From Paenibacillus monticola (GTDB lineage Bacteria; Bacillota; Bacilli; Paenibacillales; Paenibacillaceae): a stretch of 64,000 bases of DNA. Position numbers and translations under genes: made by a program. The stretch is taken from NCBI RefSeq assembly GCF_009664975.1, contig NZ_WJXB01000013.1, positions 1 to 64,000 on the forward strand, given 5' to 3'. Shown piece by piece: positions 42,780 to 54,460 of the stretch. The notes below the pieces were generated by a model. It did no database searches. It saw nothing but the letters and a program-made list of their open reading frames with translations, and was not told the DNA's origin. How positions within the stretch are numbered: the first letter of the stretch is position 1; every line of letters begins with the position of its first letter.

Positions 42780-45212
42780 TCATGCTCTCCGCTCAAAATG
42801 AACATGCAGACGGTATGAACACACCTCTTTCGTCCAATGGTACAATATTTCCCTATCCTCTTCTGCGATCTCAACATTAAGACAAAAAAGTCCGTCCTCA
42901 AATTTCGTTTGACTGCCTTTCGCATTTGCCCATTTAGACATTGGCATTTCTGCAATTAACGAGGTTACTTTAACTTCCGTTTTATCGTTCCATTCCCACA
43001 ATCTAAGGGACTCCTTGTCGGAGAAATCACTCTGGCGGCGATACTCCTTGCTATTAATATATTGATGAAAAAAACCTGCCATCTCATGGGGTGTTACAGG
43101 CTGATGCCATCTTTCTACGCCACGTTCCAGCATATAGAGCAACACTATCATTTTGTAACTCTTGGTCATAACTGTCTTCTCTACATCCTGCAACCAAGTC
43201 GCATAACGGTTGTAGACTTCAATCTCGCGTCCTTCAAGCAGTTCAGCCCAATACAGAAACCCAACGTACGAGCCAAATTCATTTCGGTAAGCTTGACTAG
43301 TAGAGTGACCATTTAAGTGCAATTCAAGATAACTAGGGACACGCCCCAATTCCCACTTCAACTCCATAAAATCATGCTTCAGCTTTTCTCGATGAGGAAG
43401 TCGTTTACGACTCAGTTCTCTCAGTAAATTCACCACTCGAGTGTCCAACTGGATAACACAGCCGACGGGTGTCGTAGGTATGATGTCCTCCTGCTGTTTG
43501 CGATGATCCTTCTCCATGTTGTCTGAGAACAGACGTAGCTTAAAGTCGGCATTCCGATAGTTTCCGATCAGGTCAATAATGGTACAGTATGATTTACCTT
43601 CAAATAGCCGGAGGCCCCGTCCTACTTGCTGAGTAAATATCGTCAAAGATTCTGTAGGACGCACGAAGAGTAAGGTATCCACACTGGGGATATCCGTACC
43701 TTCATTAAATAAGTCCACCGTAAAAATAATCTCCAATTCTCCGTTACTAATTCGATTAATCGCCTCGAAACGAGACATCTCCACAGTACGAGAATGCAAA
43801 CTCAAAGCGGTTACTCCGCGTTTTCGAAACTCATCGGCCAAAAAATCAGCTTGCCTTATAGAGGAGCAGAAACCGATTGTACGGCTCTGTTTATGTTGGC
43901 ACCAAGCTTCATAAATCTTCTGTGCCTGGGATTCCTGAAGTTGCAGATGAAGAAGCTGTTCTTCATCATAACGAGTGCCGAGCCAGCGTATTTTCGAATA
44001 ATCAGTTTCATCATATATCCCATAATATTGAAAAGGCGATAGCCATTGCAGACGTATAGCTTCAATAAAATGAATCTGATACGCTACATTACCATCGCAT
44101 AGGGCGTACACATCCTTGCCATCCATCCGATCAGGCGTGGCCGTAATTCCAAGTAAAAAAGAAGGTTTAAAATAGTTTATTACCGATAAATAAGAAGAGG
44201 AAGCCGCGTGATGAAATTCATCCACAATAATGAGATCAAAGGCATCGACAGGGAAGGATTCCCGATGTTTTCTCATACCAAGGGTGAAAATGGAAGCAAA
44301 AACGACATCGGCATCGCCTTCTTTATGCTGACCGTTGTACAACCCCAACGAGCGTCCCGGCAAGGTTCTTGCAAAAGACTGACGCGCCTGCACTAAAATC
44401 TCTTCTCGATGCGCGATAAACAACACTCTTGCAAATCGGCGGGCAAAAAATGCGGCAAGATAGGTCTTTCCGAGTCCTGTTGCCATGACGACCATTGCCT
44501 TATCGTATTGCTCTTCCAGAATTCGTTCAAGCGCATCAAGTGCAGCTTCCTGGGCAGGGCGAGGCAATAGCTTGTGCACTTGCTCTATATCATCCGCTTC
44601 GGAAGTTCCTGGCACCCGTCTTGTTTCAATCTCTGCTTCTTCCATCTCCGTGATTTGACGAATCAACTCCGGGTTGCTTTGATGATACCTCTGATATTCC
44701 TCTTCATACATGCTAATAGAATCGCTGTTCACTCTTAGCGTTGTTTCATTGTAGAAATTCTCCAAGAACTTCTCAAGAGCCATCTGAAACGTATAAGGCT
44801 CCGCCTGTGCATTCATGGCCAAATTCCATTCGTATCCGGTACGCAATGCTGAAAATGAAAAATTGGAAGATCCAACAATAAGCAGCCCTTCACCGTTATC
44901 ATAATCGAACATATATGCCTTTGGATGAAAGGAGGTCCCTAAACTCCGCCATAGCCTTGCCTCAATCCGGTCATCTAATCCAATTAATTTCCTTAGCCCT
45001 TCGGGCTGAGTGATGTACAAATAATCACCGGCAAGCATTTTCACCTCTGCCCCACGTTCCACCGCAGCCTGCAAATGAGGAGCCAGAAGTCGGACACCAG
45101 ATTGCATCAAAAAGGAGGTCATAATATAAATACCGGAAGCGTTGCGCATTCCAGCAATAAGCTCGTCAGCCAGGTTATCCGTAATAAGCTTTATATTAAG
45201 CTTCGACGACAT
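42780..45212 (-). CDS. PLD-nuclease/SF2 helicase fusion (810 aa)
   Basis: An N-terminal phospholipase-D-type nuclease domain (residues ~1-160) has the single HKD motif HPKAYMFD and GSSNFS. It is followed by an SF2 helicase: motif I MATGLGKTYLA, motif II VDEFHHAA, motif III GITATPDR, and motif VI QQVGRGLR. A C-terminal helical region (~600-810) recalls the extension of DUF3427-type helicases. The PLD-plus-helicase combination is found in DNA repair and phage-defence proteins. The start overlaps the MazG-like gene by 17 bp, so the two are one operon. No restriction-modification methylase is nearby. Confidence 0.9.
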   Translation of the reverse strand: MSSKLNIKLITDNLADELIAGMRNASGIYIMTSFLMQSGVRLLAPHLQAAVERGAEVKMLAGDYLYITQPEGLRKLIGLDDRIEARLWRSLGTSFHPKAYMFDYDNGEGLLIVGSSNFSFSALRTGYEWNLAMNAQAEPYTFQMALEKFLENFYNETTLRVNSDSISMYEEEYQRYHQSNPELIRQITEMEEAEIETRRVPGTSEADDIEQVHKLLPRPAQEAALDALERILEEQYDKAMVVMATGLGKTYLAAFFARRFARVLFIAHREEILVQARQSFARTLPGRSLGLYNGQHKEGDADVVFASIFTLGMRKHRESFPVDAFDLIIVDEFHHAASSSYLSVINYFKPSFLLGITATPDRMDGKDVYALCDGNVAYQIHFIEAIRLQWLSPFQYYGIYDETDYSKIRWLGTRYDEEQLLHLQLQESQAQKIYEAWCQHKQSRTIGFCSSIRQADFLADEFRKRGVTALSLHSRTVEMSRFEAINRISNGELEIIFTVDLFNEGTDIPSVDTLLFVRPTESLTIFTQQVGRGLRLFEGKSYCTIIDLIGNYRNADFKLRLFSDNMEKDHRKQQEDIIPTTPVGCVIQLDTRVVNLLRELSRKRLPHREKLKHDFMELKWELGRVPSYLELHLNGHSTSQAYRNEFGSYVGFLYWAELLEGREIEVYNRYATWLQDVEKTVMTKSYKMIVLLYMLERGVERWHQPVTPHEMAGFFHQYINSKEYRRQSDFSDKESLRLWEWNDKTEVKVTSLIAEMPMSKWANAKGSQTKFEDGLFCLNVEIAEEDREILYHWTKEVCSYRLHVHFERRA

Positions 45213-45522
45213 CGATTAGGAACACCCGATCAGAGAATCCTCCCCGTTTATTCGCCTTTTTCACACGAAGTTGTTCCAGATCGACAGGAGTAGAACCGTG
45301 CGTTTCCGAAAGCGCATGAATAACTTCAAGCATATCTGCCAGTTCTTCTAGAGCTTGCTCCTTATTCTCAGCGGAAAGATATTCCTCGGTCTCTTCGCGC
45401 AGCTTAATACGCAATTCTTTAATATATTCCTGCTCATCTAGTATTCTGGAACGGAAAGTCTTGCCGTCTGCAGCAATAATACTAGGAATTCCATCTCGAA
45501 CCAACTTGTTATATGTAGGCAT
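45196..45522 (-). CDS. MazG-like nucleotide pyrophosphohydrolase (108 aa)
   Basis: A small all-alpha NTP pyrophosphohydrolase of the phosphoribosyl-ATP-pyrophosphatase-like group. The N-terminal YNKLVRDGIPSII motif and the metal-binding helix pair LREETEEYLSAE (EExxE-type) and EELADMLEVIHAL (E..D) are all present. Such enzymes hydrolyse nucleoside triphosphates to monophosphates and can trim nucleotide or (p)ppGpp pools. It is the first gene of an operon with the PLD-helicase. An upstream AGGAGTG ribosome site is present. Confidence 0.88.
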   Translation of the reverse strand: MPTYNKLVRDGIPSIIAADGKTFRSRILDEQEYIKELRIKLREETEEYLSAENKEQALEELADMLEVIHALSETHGSTPVDLEQLRVKKANKRGGFSDRVFLIDVVEA

Positions 45523-45615
45523 TTCAACACTCCTTATAATTGGAATTCTTTAGAACATACTGCCATAGTACTATTCTGCGGAAGAAAATAATATCCATTT
45601 ATGCAAATAATAACA

Positions 45616-45794
45616 CGGACAGAGAATCCGCTATTTCCCTAAAATAACCCTATTACAAGCTCCTCGCGGACTGAGGTTCCGCTATTCGTGGATATTACCT
45701 CTTATTTGCCCAGATTTGGCTCAATAGTGGATTCTGTGTCCGCCAAACTACGAAAAGAGGCTATTTCTAATAAATAGCGTCAGCTGTGTCCGCC
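45616..45794. repeat. Dispersed inverted-repeat element, copy 2
   Basis: Two forward units (45616-45635, 45666-45686) and two inverted units (45722-45744, 45772-45794) share the consensus CGGAC(A/T)GAGnnnCCGCTATT. They are arranged as nested inverted pairs able to fold into a cruciform or hairpin RNA. The element fills the gap between the MazG-like and SWIM genes. The same family occurs at 33315-33443. Confidence 0.8.
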
Positions 45795-45819
45795 TAATCT
45801 ATTGAACTCCCTACTCTCC

Positions 45820-46599
45820 CTACTTATCCTTCTTACCCTTCTTGTCCGCATCTACCGCTTCCACGGCACCCATCTCTATCCCAAACACATCCGCAAGATC
45901 GGCATCTACCATGACCCGACGGCCTCTGCCCTTGGACGATGATTTCGTAAGCATGGACTGTGATTTCTGCATCAGCGATACGGAGATCAACTCTTCGAGC
46001 TTGACGCCCCGCAGGACAAAGAATAAGGCAGAGTCCTCATCAAATCGCGCACCAACGCCATATAGCGCTGCAGCCACATGCTTGCACATCTTCGCCGAAT
46101 CGGGACAGTTACACGTAAGCTTAATCTCCTTCGGAGCAGGGAATAAGCCTTTGCCCTTCACTGTAAACAGCTCCGATAAGCCCTTCGGAAATTGGCCTGT
46201 CATCAGCTCCTGCAGCGAATCGATTTTTCCGGCACATTCCTTGACTAGCGTATCCCATGTTTTCGGTGAGAGTGGATCAATGGTAATTTCAATCTTATAA
46301 GGTTTGGAAGTGCTGCCTTGCACAAGAGCCGTAACCTTGCCCGGCGTAATCTGTAGGTCGAGCACTGCGCCATGGCGAACATAGCTGCGTCCGCGCGCGA
46401 TCCGATTCACATAGTCGGAATAACTCTCCAGATTCTGACTCCATGCCTTGCCCCACCAGGTATTTGTTATCGTTCTGCCGGTAATTACAACAGGTGCGAC
46501 AGCCGGATTGTTCTTGCGCAGCTTCTCCACAGCTTTCTCTGCGTTTCGCTTCTTCTGCGCCACCGGAACATATTCCGGAAATTCATTATAAAAGGCCAT
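45820..46599 (-). CDS. SWIM zinc-finger protein (259 aa)
   Basis: A SWIM-type zinc finger (CxCx6CxH) is seen as CNCPDSAKMCKHVAA near residue 164. The N-terminal part (NTWWGKAWSQNLESYSDYVN) is the standard companion sequence of SNF2-associated SWIM proteins. The C-terminal tail is lysine-rich. The next gene upstream is a SNF2 helicase, 22 bp away; this pairing is widespread in Firmicutes and suggests a complex acting on DNA or nucleoprotein. Confidence 0.9.
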   Translation of the reverse strand: MAFYNEFPEYVPVAQKKRNAEKAVEKLRKNNPAVAPVVITGRTITNTWWGKAWSQNLESYSDYVNRIARGRSYVRHGAVLDLQITPGKVTALVQGSTSKPYKIEITIDPLSPKTWDTLVKECAGKIDSLQELMTGQFPKGLSELFTVKGKGLFPAPKEIKLTCNCPDSAKMCKHVAAALYGVGARFDEDSALFFVLRGVKLEELISVSLMQKSQSMLTKSSSKGRGRRVMVDADLADVFGIEMGAVEAVDADKKGKKDK

Positions 46600-46621
46600 G
46601 CTCGTTCCCTCCTCCCGAAGA

Positions 46622-49315
<2,694 letters not shown>

Positions 49316-49398
49316 CTAGCATCCACTCCATGTATACGTATAGTATGCTCATTGAATTATTAACTTCGATTATAGCATACCGTCCTTCTTCCAATCCC

Positions 49399-50298
49399 TC
49401 ACACATACCAGCCCGGAACAACCCTCTTAAACCCACCGTAGTCCGCAAGCGCCACTTCACAACGCTCCCTCATGCCTTCGATGTCAGCTGCTCCGTACGG
49501 AATCGCCCATACAATAGAGAATAGCGAGGAATAGGCCACATAAAGTGCCAATCTTGCCCAGAATTCCTTAGGCGGTTCCCCGTCGAAATAGCCATGGATT
49601 CTCCCTCTGGCAAAAGGAACACTCCGCTCTCTATCGAAGGCCTGCAGCTTATAGAATTCCTCCACATAGTCGCCGCTGTCGCTGCGGTTGAAATCAATGA
49701 CCCCGATTTGGCCCTGAATCGTATAGATTAAATTGCCAATATGGAAATCTCCGTGCTGATAAACCTTTTCGATATGGCTGAGCAGGCCAATATTTTCTCT
49801 AACGTAGGTAATGGCCGTCTCATCACCCTCTACTCGATAAGGGCAGCTTTCGTAGTTCATGACCCGGGTGAGTATTTTGGCCTGCATATTCGCTTCCCAG
49901 TTAGACAAGATGTTGTCATTCGGAATGGAATGTATCTTCTTCAGCACCCTTCCGGCTTGAACACCCAACTGGTATTGTACTGCTTCAGAAAACAACAACA
50001 CACACTCTTCCAAGGGACGCCCTTCCACCCAAGAGAGCAGCATATAGGTGTTCTGTTCATCATTACATACTCCACAATCAATCACCCGTGACATAGGAAA
50101 ATCGAGCTGATTCACCCGTTTAATGAGTTCGTATTCAATCTGCTTGCGCTCCAAGTCCTCCCGACTCGACAGCCGCAACAGCAGTTTCTGACCAACCCCA
50201 GTCTCAATATAGAATTTCTTATCACTCGACCAGCCCTTAAGCACCGGCTCGATCCTCATCCATGCTTCACTATTCGGAATTCCGGTTATGGTGTCCAA
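49399..50298 (-). CDS. Aminoglycoside phosphotransferase-family kinase (299 aa)
   Basis: An APH/choline-kinase fold. Catalytic loop HGDFHIGNLIY and metal motif VIDFNRSD are both intact, with the N-terminal ATP part LLLRLSSREDLERKQIE. The substrate could be an aminoglycoside, a macrolide or a cellular small molecule. The start is TTG 50298, with AAGGGGA upstream. It lies 22 bp downstream of an MFS exporter gene, so the two are probably co-transcribed, which favours a drug-resistance role. Confidence 0.87.
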   Translation of the reverse strand: MDTITGIPNSEAWMRIEPVLKGWSSDKKFYIETGVGQKLLLRLSSREDLERKQIEYELIKRVNQLDFPMSRVIDCGVCNDEQNTYMLLSWVEGRPLEECVLLFSEAVQYQLGVQAGRVLKKIHSIPNDNILSNWEANMQAKILTRVMNYESCPYRVEGDETAITYVRENIGLLSHIEKVYQHGDFHIGNLIYTIQGQIGVIDFNRSDSGDYVEEFYKLQAFDRERSVPFARGRIHGYFDGEPPKEFWARLALYVAYSSLFSIVWAIPYGAADIEGMRERCEVALADYGGFKRVVPGWYV

Positions 50299-50320
50299 CT
50301 TAAGTTTCCCCTTCTTTCAG

Positions 50321-51553
50321 CTAACTTTCCAACTTAGCCACAGGCTTTCCGGCCTCAACCAATACTTTATTACCCAATAGGAAAAACCCTTGAATAAACA
50401 TCAGTAGGCCAGTTCCTATAAGCAACCATTCGATCTTCATCACGTCAGCCATCGGCCCGAACATTAGCATGCCGAGTGGCATCATGGAGCTTGAAATCAT
50501 CCCTAATACGCCAAACACTCTGCCCAGGAAATCCGGTTCTACTTTCTCCTGGAGCAGCACAGTGGATGGGGTATTAAAGAACGGCATCACCAGACCAACC
50601 AGCCCCATGACGATCAAATAGATCCAAAAGACGGGAATGAGACCCAAGGCTACTGTGCATGCACCAATGACAAGACAGGACATCGTCATGGTATGCACTT
50701 TGTTCCGGAATCCAGACCAGGTCGCCATCACCAGGCCCCCGGTCATCATCCCGATAGAGAAGCTGATCTCTATGGCGGTAAGCCTCCATATATCGCCGCC
50801 AAACGTACGGGTAACCTGCAGTGGTGTCAGAAAAGCAACAGGCCCAACCAGGACAAAAAAGAAGGCGCAGAAGATGAAGAAGCTTCTGATATACGCGTGA
50901 TTTCTAATATAAGTGAAGCCCAGACGCAGATCATTAACATAGCTTAAGGTCTGCTTCTGCGCAGCCTTGGCATGAACCGGCACATGCAGGAACAAGAACA
51001 GCGTCAACACCGCCAACGCCGCGGTAATCACATCTATGAAAAATATCGTCTCAATAGAGGTTATGCTCAGCAAGGCACCGCTGAGCATGGGTGATAGGAG
51101 CATTACCAACGCCTGAATGCTGCCATTCGCACCATTGACCTTGGTGAGCTTATCCTCCGGCACTAGCTGCGGCAGAAAAGCACCGACAGCCGGTGTTTGA
51201 ACTCCAGTTCCAAGTGCCCGCACAGCAGAAACGACAAAGAGCAGCCATAGACTGTCATAGCCCATAAGAAACAGCACAGCCAGAATAAGTGTTGAGACTG
51301 CTATGATCGAGTCGGACAGAATAATGAGCATTTTGCGGTTATAACGGTCGGCCCACACTCCCGCAAACGGAGACAGGAAAAACGTTGGCACAAAGCCACA
51401 AATAATCGATATCGTCATCATTACACCGGATTGTGTATTCAGTGTGATATACCAGAGAATCGCGTACTGAACCAATGAAGAACCAAACAGCGAGAGGGTC
51501 TGACTGGTCAGGAAGAGTATAATGTTCTTTTTCCAGTTCGAATTCGTTGTCAG
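50321..51553 (-). CDS. MFS exporter, macrolide-efflux type (410 aa)
   Basis: A twelve-helix major facilitator protein resembling the MefA/Mef-like efflux group: FLTSQTLSLFGSSLVQYAIL (helix 1), SPFAGVWADRYNRK (the 2-3 loop motif A), and ALGTGVQTPAVGAFLPQLV. The open frame runs to 51850, but its first 99 codons are not MFS-like and overlap the divergent stalk-protein gene. The best start is a CTG at 51553 with AGGAG seven bases upstream, giving 410 residues, the usual family length. No ATG, GTG or TTG with a ribosome site fits. Confidence 0.8.
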   Translation of the reverse strand: MTTNSNWKKNIILFLTSQTLSLFGSSLVQYAILWYITLNTQSGVMMTISIICGFVPTFFLSPFAGVWADRYNRKMLIILSDSIIAVSTLILAVLFLMGYDSLWLLFVVSAVRALGTGVQTPAVGAFLPQLVPEDKLTKVNGANGSIQALVMLLSPMLSGALLSITSIETIFFIDVITAALAVLTLFLFLHVPVHAKAAQKQTLSYVNDLRLGFTYIRNHAYIRSFFIFCAFFFVLVGPVAFLTPLQVTRTFGGDIWRLTAIEISFSIGMMTGGLVMATWSGFRNKVHTMTMSCLVIGACTVALGLIPVFWIYLIVMGLVGLVMPFFNTPSTVLLQEKVEPDFLGRVFGVLGMISSSMMPLGMLMFGPMADVMKIEWLLIGTGLLMFIQGFFLLGNKVLVEAGKPVAKLES

Positions 51554-51707
51554 AAGATCACTCCTATTCTCAGCAAGTTTCACGGATATCGTAGCACAGA
51601 TTGGGTCGAAATTGGAAAAAGAGTACTCTTTAAGCCTATATGCAACCTTTGCCTCTCTCCACTCGTTTGAGGACTGAATCCCATTATTGAAAGGTTGATG
51701 ACCTCTT

Positions 51708-52799
51708 ATGACCCATAAACCTATGATCACTGCCGTCCTCGGTACGATGCTGCTTGCGGCTGCAGTATTTCCTAATCCGGCTGCACTAGCGGCTGATACA
51801 TTGAGTAGCCAACCTATAACAGCTTTTACCCTTGCGCACAAAAATTCCACAGCCCTGATAGTTAAGGGCTATGCTACTGTTCCACTAAAGGATCTGGCTT
51901 CCAGCCTCGGCTGGCAGATCACTTTAAAGCCCAACGGGTTCTATGAGCTTAAAAAAGGAACTACAGTGTTGACCCTTAAGCCAAATGAAACGCAGATCCT
52001 TCAAGGAAAACAAGCAACAGTACTGCCTGTACCGGTACGATTGGTCAATCAGAGATTATACGTCCCCGTTCGGGCTGTAACCCAGCTACTGGGTGCCGAA
52101 ACGATTTGGGAAGCTAGCACCAAAACAATTAAAATTGTCGCTAAGAATAGCGGATCGATCGCTCCTCAAGTGCAGTATACCTTTACTAAAGATACGGAAG
52201 GCTGGACCTCCGGCTTCGCCGATCTGCCCGTGGACCATGGTCAGGCCGATTATCAGCTCAACAGCGGAGTCGGAGTTATCCCGTTAGCAGCAGGGGCCAC
52301 AACGAGAGGATTTATGCTCAGTGGCATGAACCGCAGTGATGACTTGTTTATGTTTATCACTCGTACATTGAGTTCAACCGAAGGCGTCAAACCCAATACG
52401 AACTATACAGTCTCTTTAAGCTTTGATATGGCTACCAGCGAAGGTGGGGAGCAGATGGGTGTCGGTGGCTCACCAGCCCAATCCGTATATGTAAAAGCAG
52501 GAATTGTGAATACAGCGCCTAAAGTAATCGCGGATGACGTCAGTTCTACAGGAACGCCACACCTGGCCTTGAACCTCGACAAGGGTATCCAATCTGTAGG
52601 CGGCAAAGATCTGCTGTTGCTGGGGAACGTCGAAAAGCCCACACCAGAAGCAGCGGGCTATGAGCTAAAACATTTTGAGCAGGAATTCACAGTGCGCAGC
52701 AATGCGAGCGGTAAGCTTTACGTTATTATAGGCACTGACTCAGGTTATGAAGGTTTGACGAGTCTATACTATACCAATATCGACATCAGCTTCCACTGA
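51708..52799 (+). CDS. Secreted stalk-domain protein (363 aa)
   Basis: A signal peptide (residues 1-29, ending AALAAD) is followed by a stalk domain (about 50-147, GYATVPLKDLASSLGWQITL, then PVRLVNQRLYVPVRAVTQLL). A beta-sandwich-like C-terminal part (about 155-363, YTFTKDTEGWTSGFADLP) resembles carbohydrate-binding modules. It is probably displayed at the cell wall. It ends 36 bp inside the convergent HD-GYP gene. The ribosome site is weak. Confidence 0.8.
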   Translation: MTHKPMITAVLGTMLLAAAVFPNPAALAADTLSSQPITAFTLAHKNSTALIVKGYATVPLKDLASSLGWQITLKPNGFYELKKGTTVLTLKPNETQILQGKQATVLPVPVRLVNQRLYVPVRAVTQLLGAETIWEASTKTIKIVAKNSGSIAPQVQYTFTKDTEGWTSGFADLPVDHGQADYQLNSGVGVIPLAAGATTRGFMLSGMNRSDDLFMFITRTLSSTEGVKPNTNYTVSLSFDMATSEGGEQMGVGGSPAQSVYVKAGIVNTAPKVIADDVSSTGTPHLALNLDKGIQSVGGKDLLLLGNVEKPTPEAAGYELKHFEQEFTVRSNASGKLYVIIGTDSGYEGLTSLYYTNIDISFH

Positions 52800-53777
52800 G
52801 AATTCTTCGATAAATGACTCAACTAATTCCTCATTAAACTTAGTACCCTTTTGAGTCTGTAAATAAGCTAACGCATCCTCATGTGTCCAAGCTTCTTTAT
52901 AGGCTCTTCTACTGATTAAAGCGTCATACACATCTACTAGGGAGACTACTTGGGCTTCAAGTGGAATTTCATTTGCTTTTAATCGATGAGGATAACCCGT
53001 ACCGTCCCAGTTCTCATGATGAAACTCGACAATGGTTTTAGATATCTGCAATTCCTGTTGGAACAGCTCGTCATCTAATTCATGAGAAATCTTGTTTAAG
53101 ATATCGACACCAATCAGCGGATGAGTCTCAATAATGATTCGTTCATAGTAGGTCAGCTTCCCCGGCTTGTACAATATACCTTCGGGTATCCCCGATTTAC
53201 CTATGTCGTGCATAATGCTTGCATTGGTAACATGCTGCATATATTCTTCTGTCAACTGCAGATTCCATTTGTTATTGTGGACTCTGATCAGACGAGAGGT
53301 GAACTGCTGTACTCGAACAAAATGCTCTTCAATAGAAGGATCACGAATCTCGCAGGATATGGCCAAGACTCTAAATATTTCCGTTTGAATTCTTAATTTC
53401 CTTGATTCAGATACGTATATCCCCTCAGAGATATGTTCCAAGTTACGAAATACGCCGACATAATATTTAGTATTCTCTATCTCTATGGGGCTTATCGTAC
53501 AATAAGAATGCCAGAGCGACTGATCCTTGGTAAGATTAATAAAAACACCTGACCATGATTGACCTTCTGCCAGCAATTTCCTCATACACTCATACGTCTT
53601 CAGTGGAGTATACCCTGATTTCAATATTCTTGTAGGTAAACCAATGATATCATCCCGAAGGTAACCCGTTTCCTGTTCAAACTTTTGGTTAATATCCAAT
53701 ACCATATGATCCTCATTCGTTACGACGACTGCATCTCCCAAGAGGAGAAAATAGCTGATTCCACTTAACATAGACAC
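52764..53777 (-). CDS. PAS/HD-GYP protein, probable c-di-GMP phosphodiesterase (337 aa)
   Basis: A PAS domain (about 10-125: VTNEDHMVLDINQKFEQETG, DDIIGLPTRILKSG) senses a small ligand or redox state. The HD-GYP domain follows (~150-330), with HDIGKSGIPEGILYKPG and HHENWDGTGYP; the GYP triplet and the HD residues are present. Such proteins hydrolyse cyclic-di-GMP to GMP. There is no membrane segment, so it acts in the cytoplasm. Its 3' end overlaps the stalk-protein gene on the other strand. Confidence 0.93.
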   Translation of the reverse strand: MSMLSGISYFLLLGDAVVVTNEDHMVLDINQKFEQETGYLRDDIIGLPTRILKSGYTPLKTYECMRKLLAEGQSWSGVFINLTKDQSLWHSYCTISPIEIENTKYYVGVFRNLEHISEGIYVSESRKLRIQTEIFRVLAISCEIRDPSIEEHFVRVQQFTSRLIRVHNNKWNLQLTEEYMQHVTNASIMHDIGKSGIPEGILYKPGKLTYYERIIIETHPLIGVDILNKISHELDDELFQQELQISKTIVEFHHENWDGTGYPHRLKANEIPLEAQVVSLVDVYDALISRRAYKEAWTHEDALAYLQTQKGTKFNEELVESFIEEFSVEADVDIGIV

Positions 53778-53837
53778 CTACCTTAATAAACATAGACTAT
53801 GGTATGATACCTAAATTAATGTAGATATACCAGTAAA

Positions 53838-54314
53838 CTAATTATATGACATCCACAATGTATTTCCTACTACCTCAAACTCCTGTTTATACCAAAAATT
53901 CTTGGATCTTCCTATAGTATATACATACATTTTCTGTTTGGGATGTTGGGCTTTGAGCCAATCTATAAAGTAAGCGGCATAACCCTGGCGTTCATATTCT
54001 TTTAGAACATCCAAAGCTTCGATAAATATAATATTTGTTTTGTTCTTAATATCAATATAGAAGTCTTTCTCTAGATGTTTCTCACCTTGAGTGAAATAAT
54101 CTTGTTCCGCTTTTTGAATTAACGACTTCCCGCTAGCGTATTCCCAAATCACGGCATACCCAACCATTGTATCTTCAGCTTCAATTGCATATATTTCTTC
54201 AGGCAGCTCCGATTGATCCTTTTCACTTAACTCCCTGGCATGATACCCGGATTTCAATACACTCAATTGTGCTTTCATTTCTTGATCGAAGCGTTTGGTC
54301 GTAATTGTAGTCAT
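53838..54314 (-). CDS. GNAT-like acetyltransferase (158 aa)
   Basis: A GNAT-fold protein: VGYAVIWEYASG, then FIEALDVLKEYERQGYAAYFIDWL, where the acetyl-CoA-binding loop is a poor match (ERQGYAAYF), and a C-terminal RSKNFWYKQEFEVVGNTLWM. The acetyl-CoA site is weaker than in classical members. It stands alone. The substrate is unknown. Confidence 0.65.
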   Translation of the reverse strand: MTTITTKRFDQEMKAQLSVLKSGYHARELSEKDQSELPEEIYAIEAEDTMVGYAVIWEYASGKSLIQKAEQDYFTQGEKHLEKDFYIDIKNKTNIIFIEALDVLKEYERQGYAAYFIDWLKAQHPKQKMYVYTIGRSKNFWYKQEFEVVGNTLWMSYN

Positions 54315-54404
54315 TATTTATCTCCTTTTGGCTTTTCTACATCCTCCGAATACGATACAGCATTCAGCGGCTTCTGGGTACTTATTATTCACCGGACACA
54401 GCAA

Positions 54405-54446
54405 AATAGCCGACCTTTGTGTAAATGAACACAACAGGCGGCTATT
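54405..54446 (-). terminator. Terminator after GH35 gene
   Basis: AATAGCCG (54405-54412) pairs with CGGCTATT (54439-54446), continuing as CCT/AGG and TTGTGT/ACACAA across two single-base bulges. It ends the second sugar operon. Confidence 0.7.
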
Positions 54447-54460
54447 GTTCAAGCTACTAA

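Noticed and set aside
45616..45794. CRISPR-like array
   Set aside because: Repeat units are in both orientations, spacing is unequal and there are no cas genes. It is an inverted-repeat element instead.
50321..51850. The full 509-codon frame as the MFS protein
   Set aside because: The first 99 residues are not membrane-like or MFS-like and overlap the divergent stalk-protein gene; the shorter start has a proper ribosome site.
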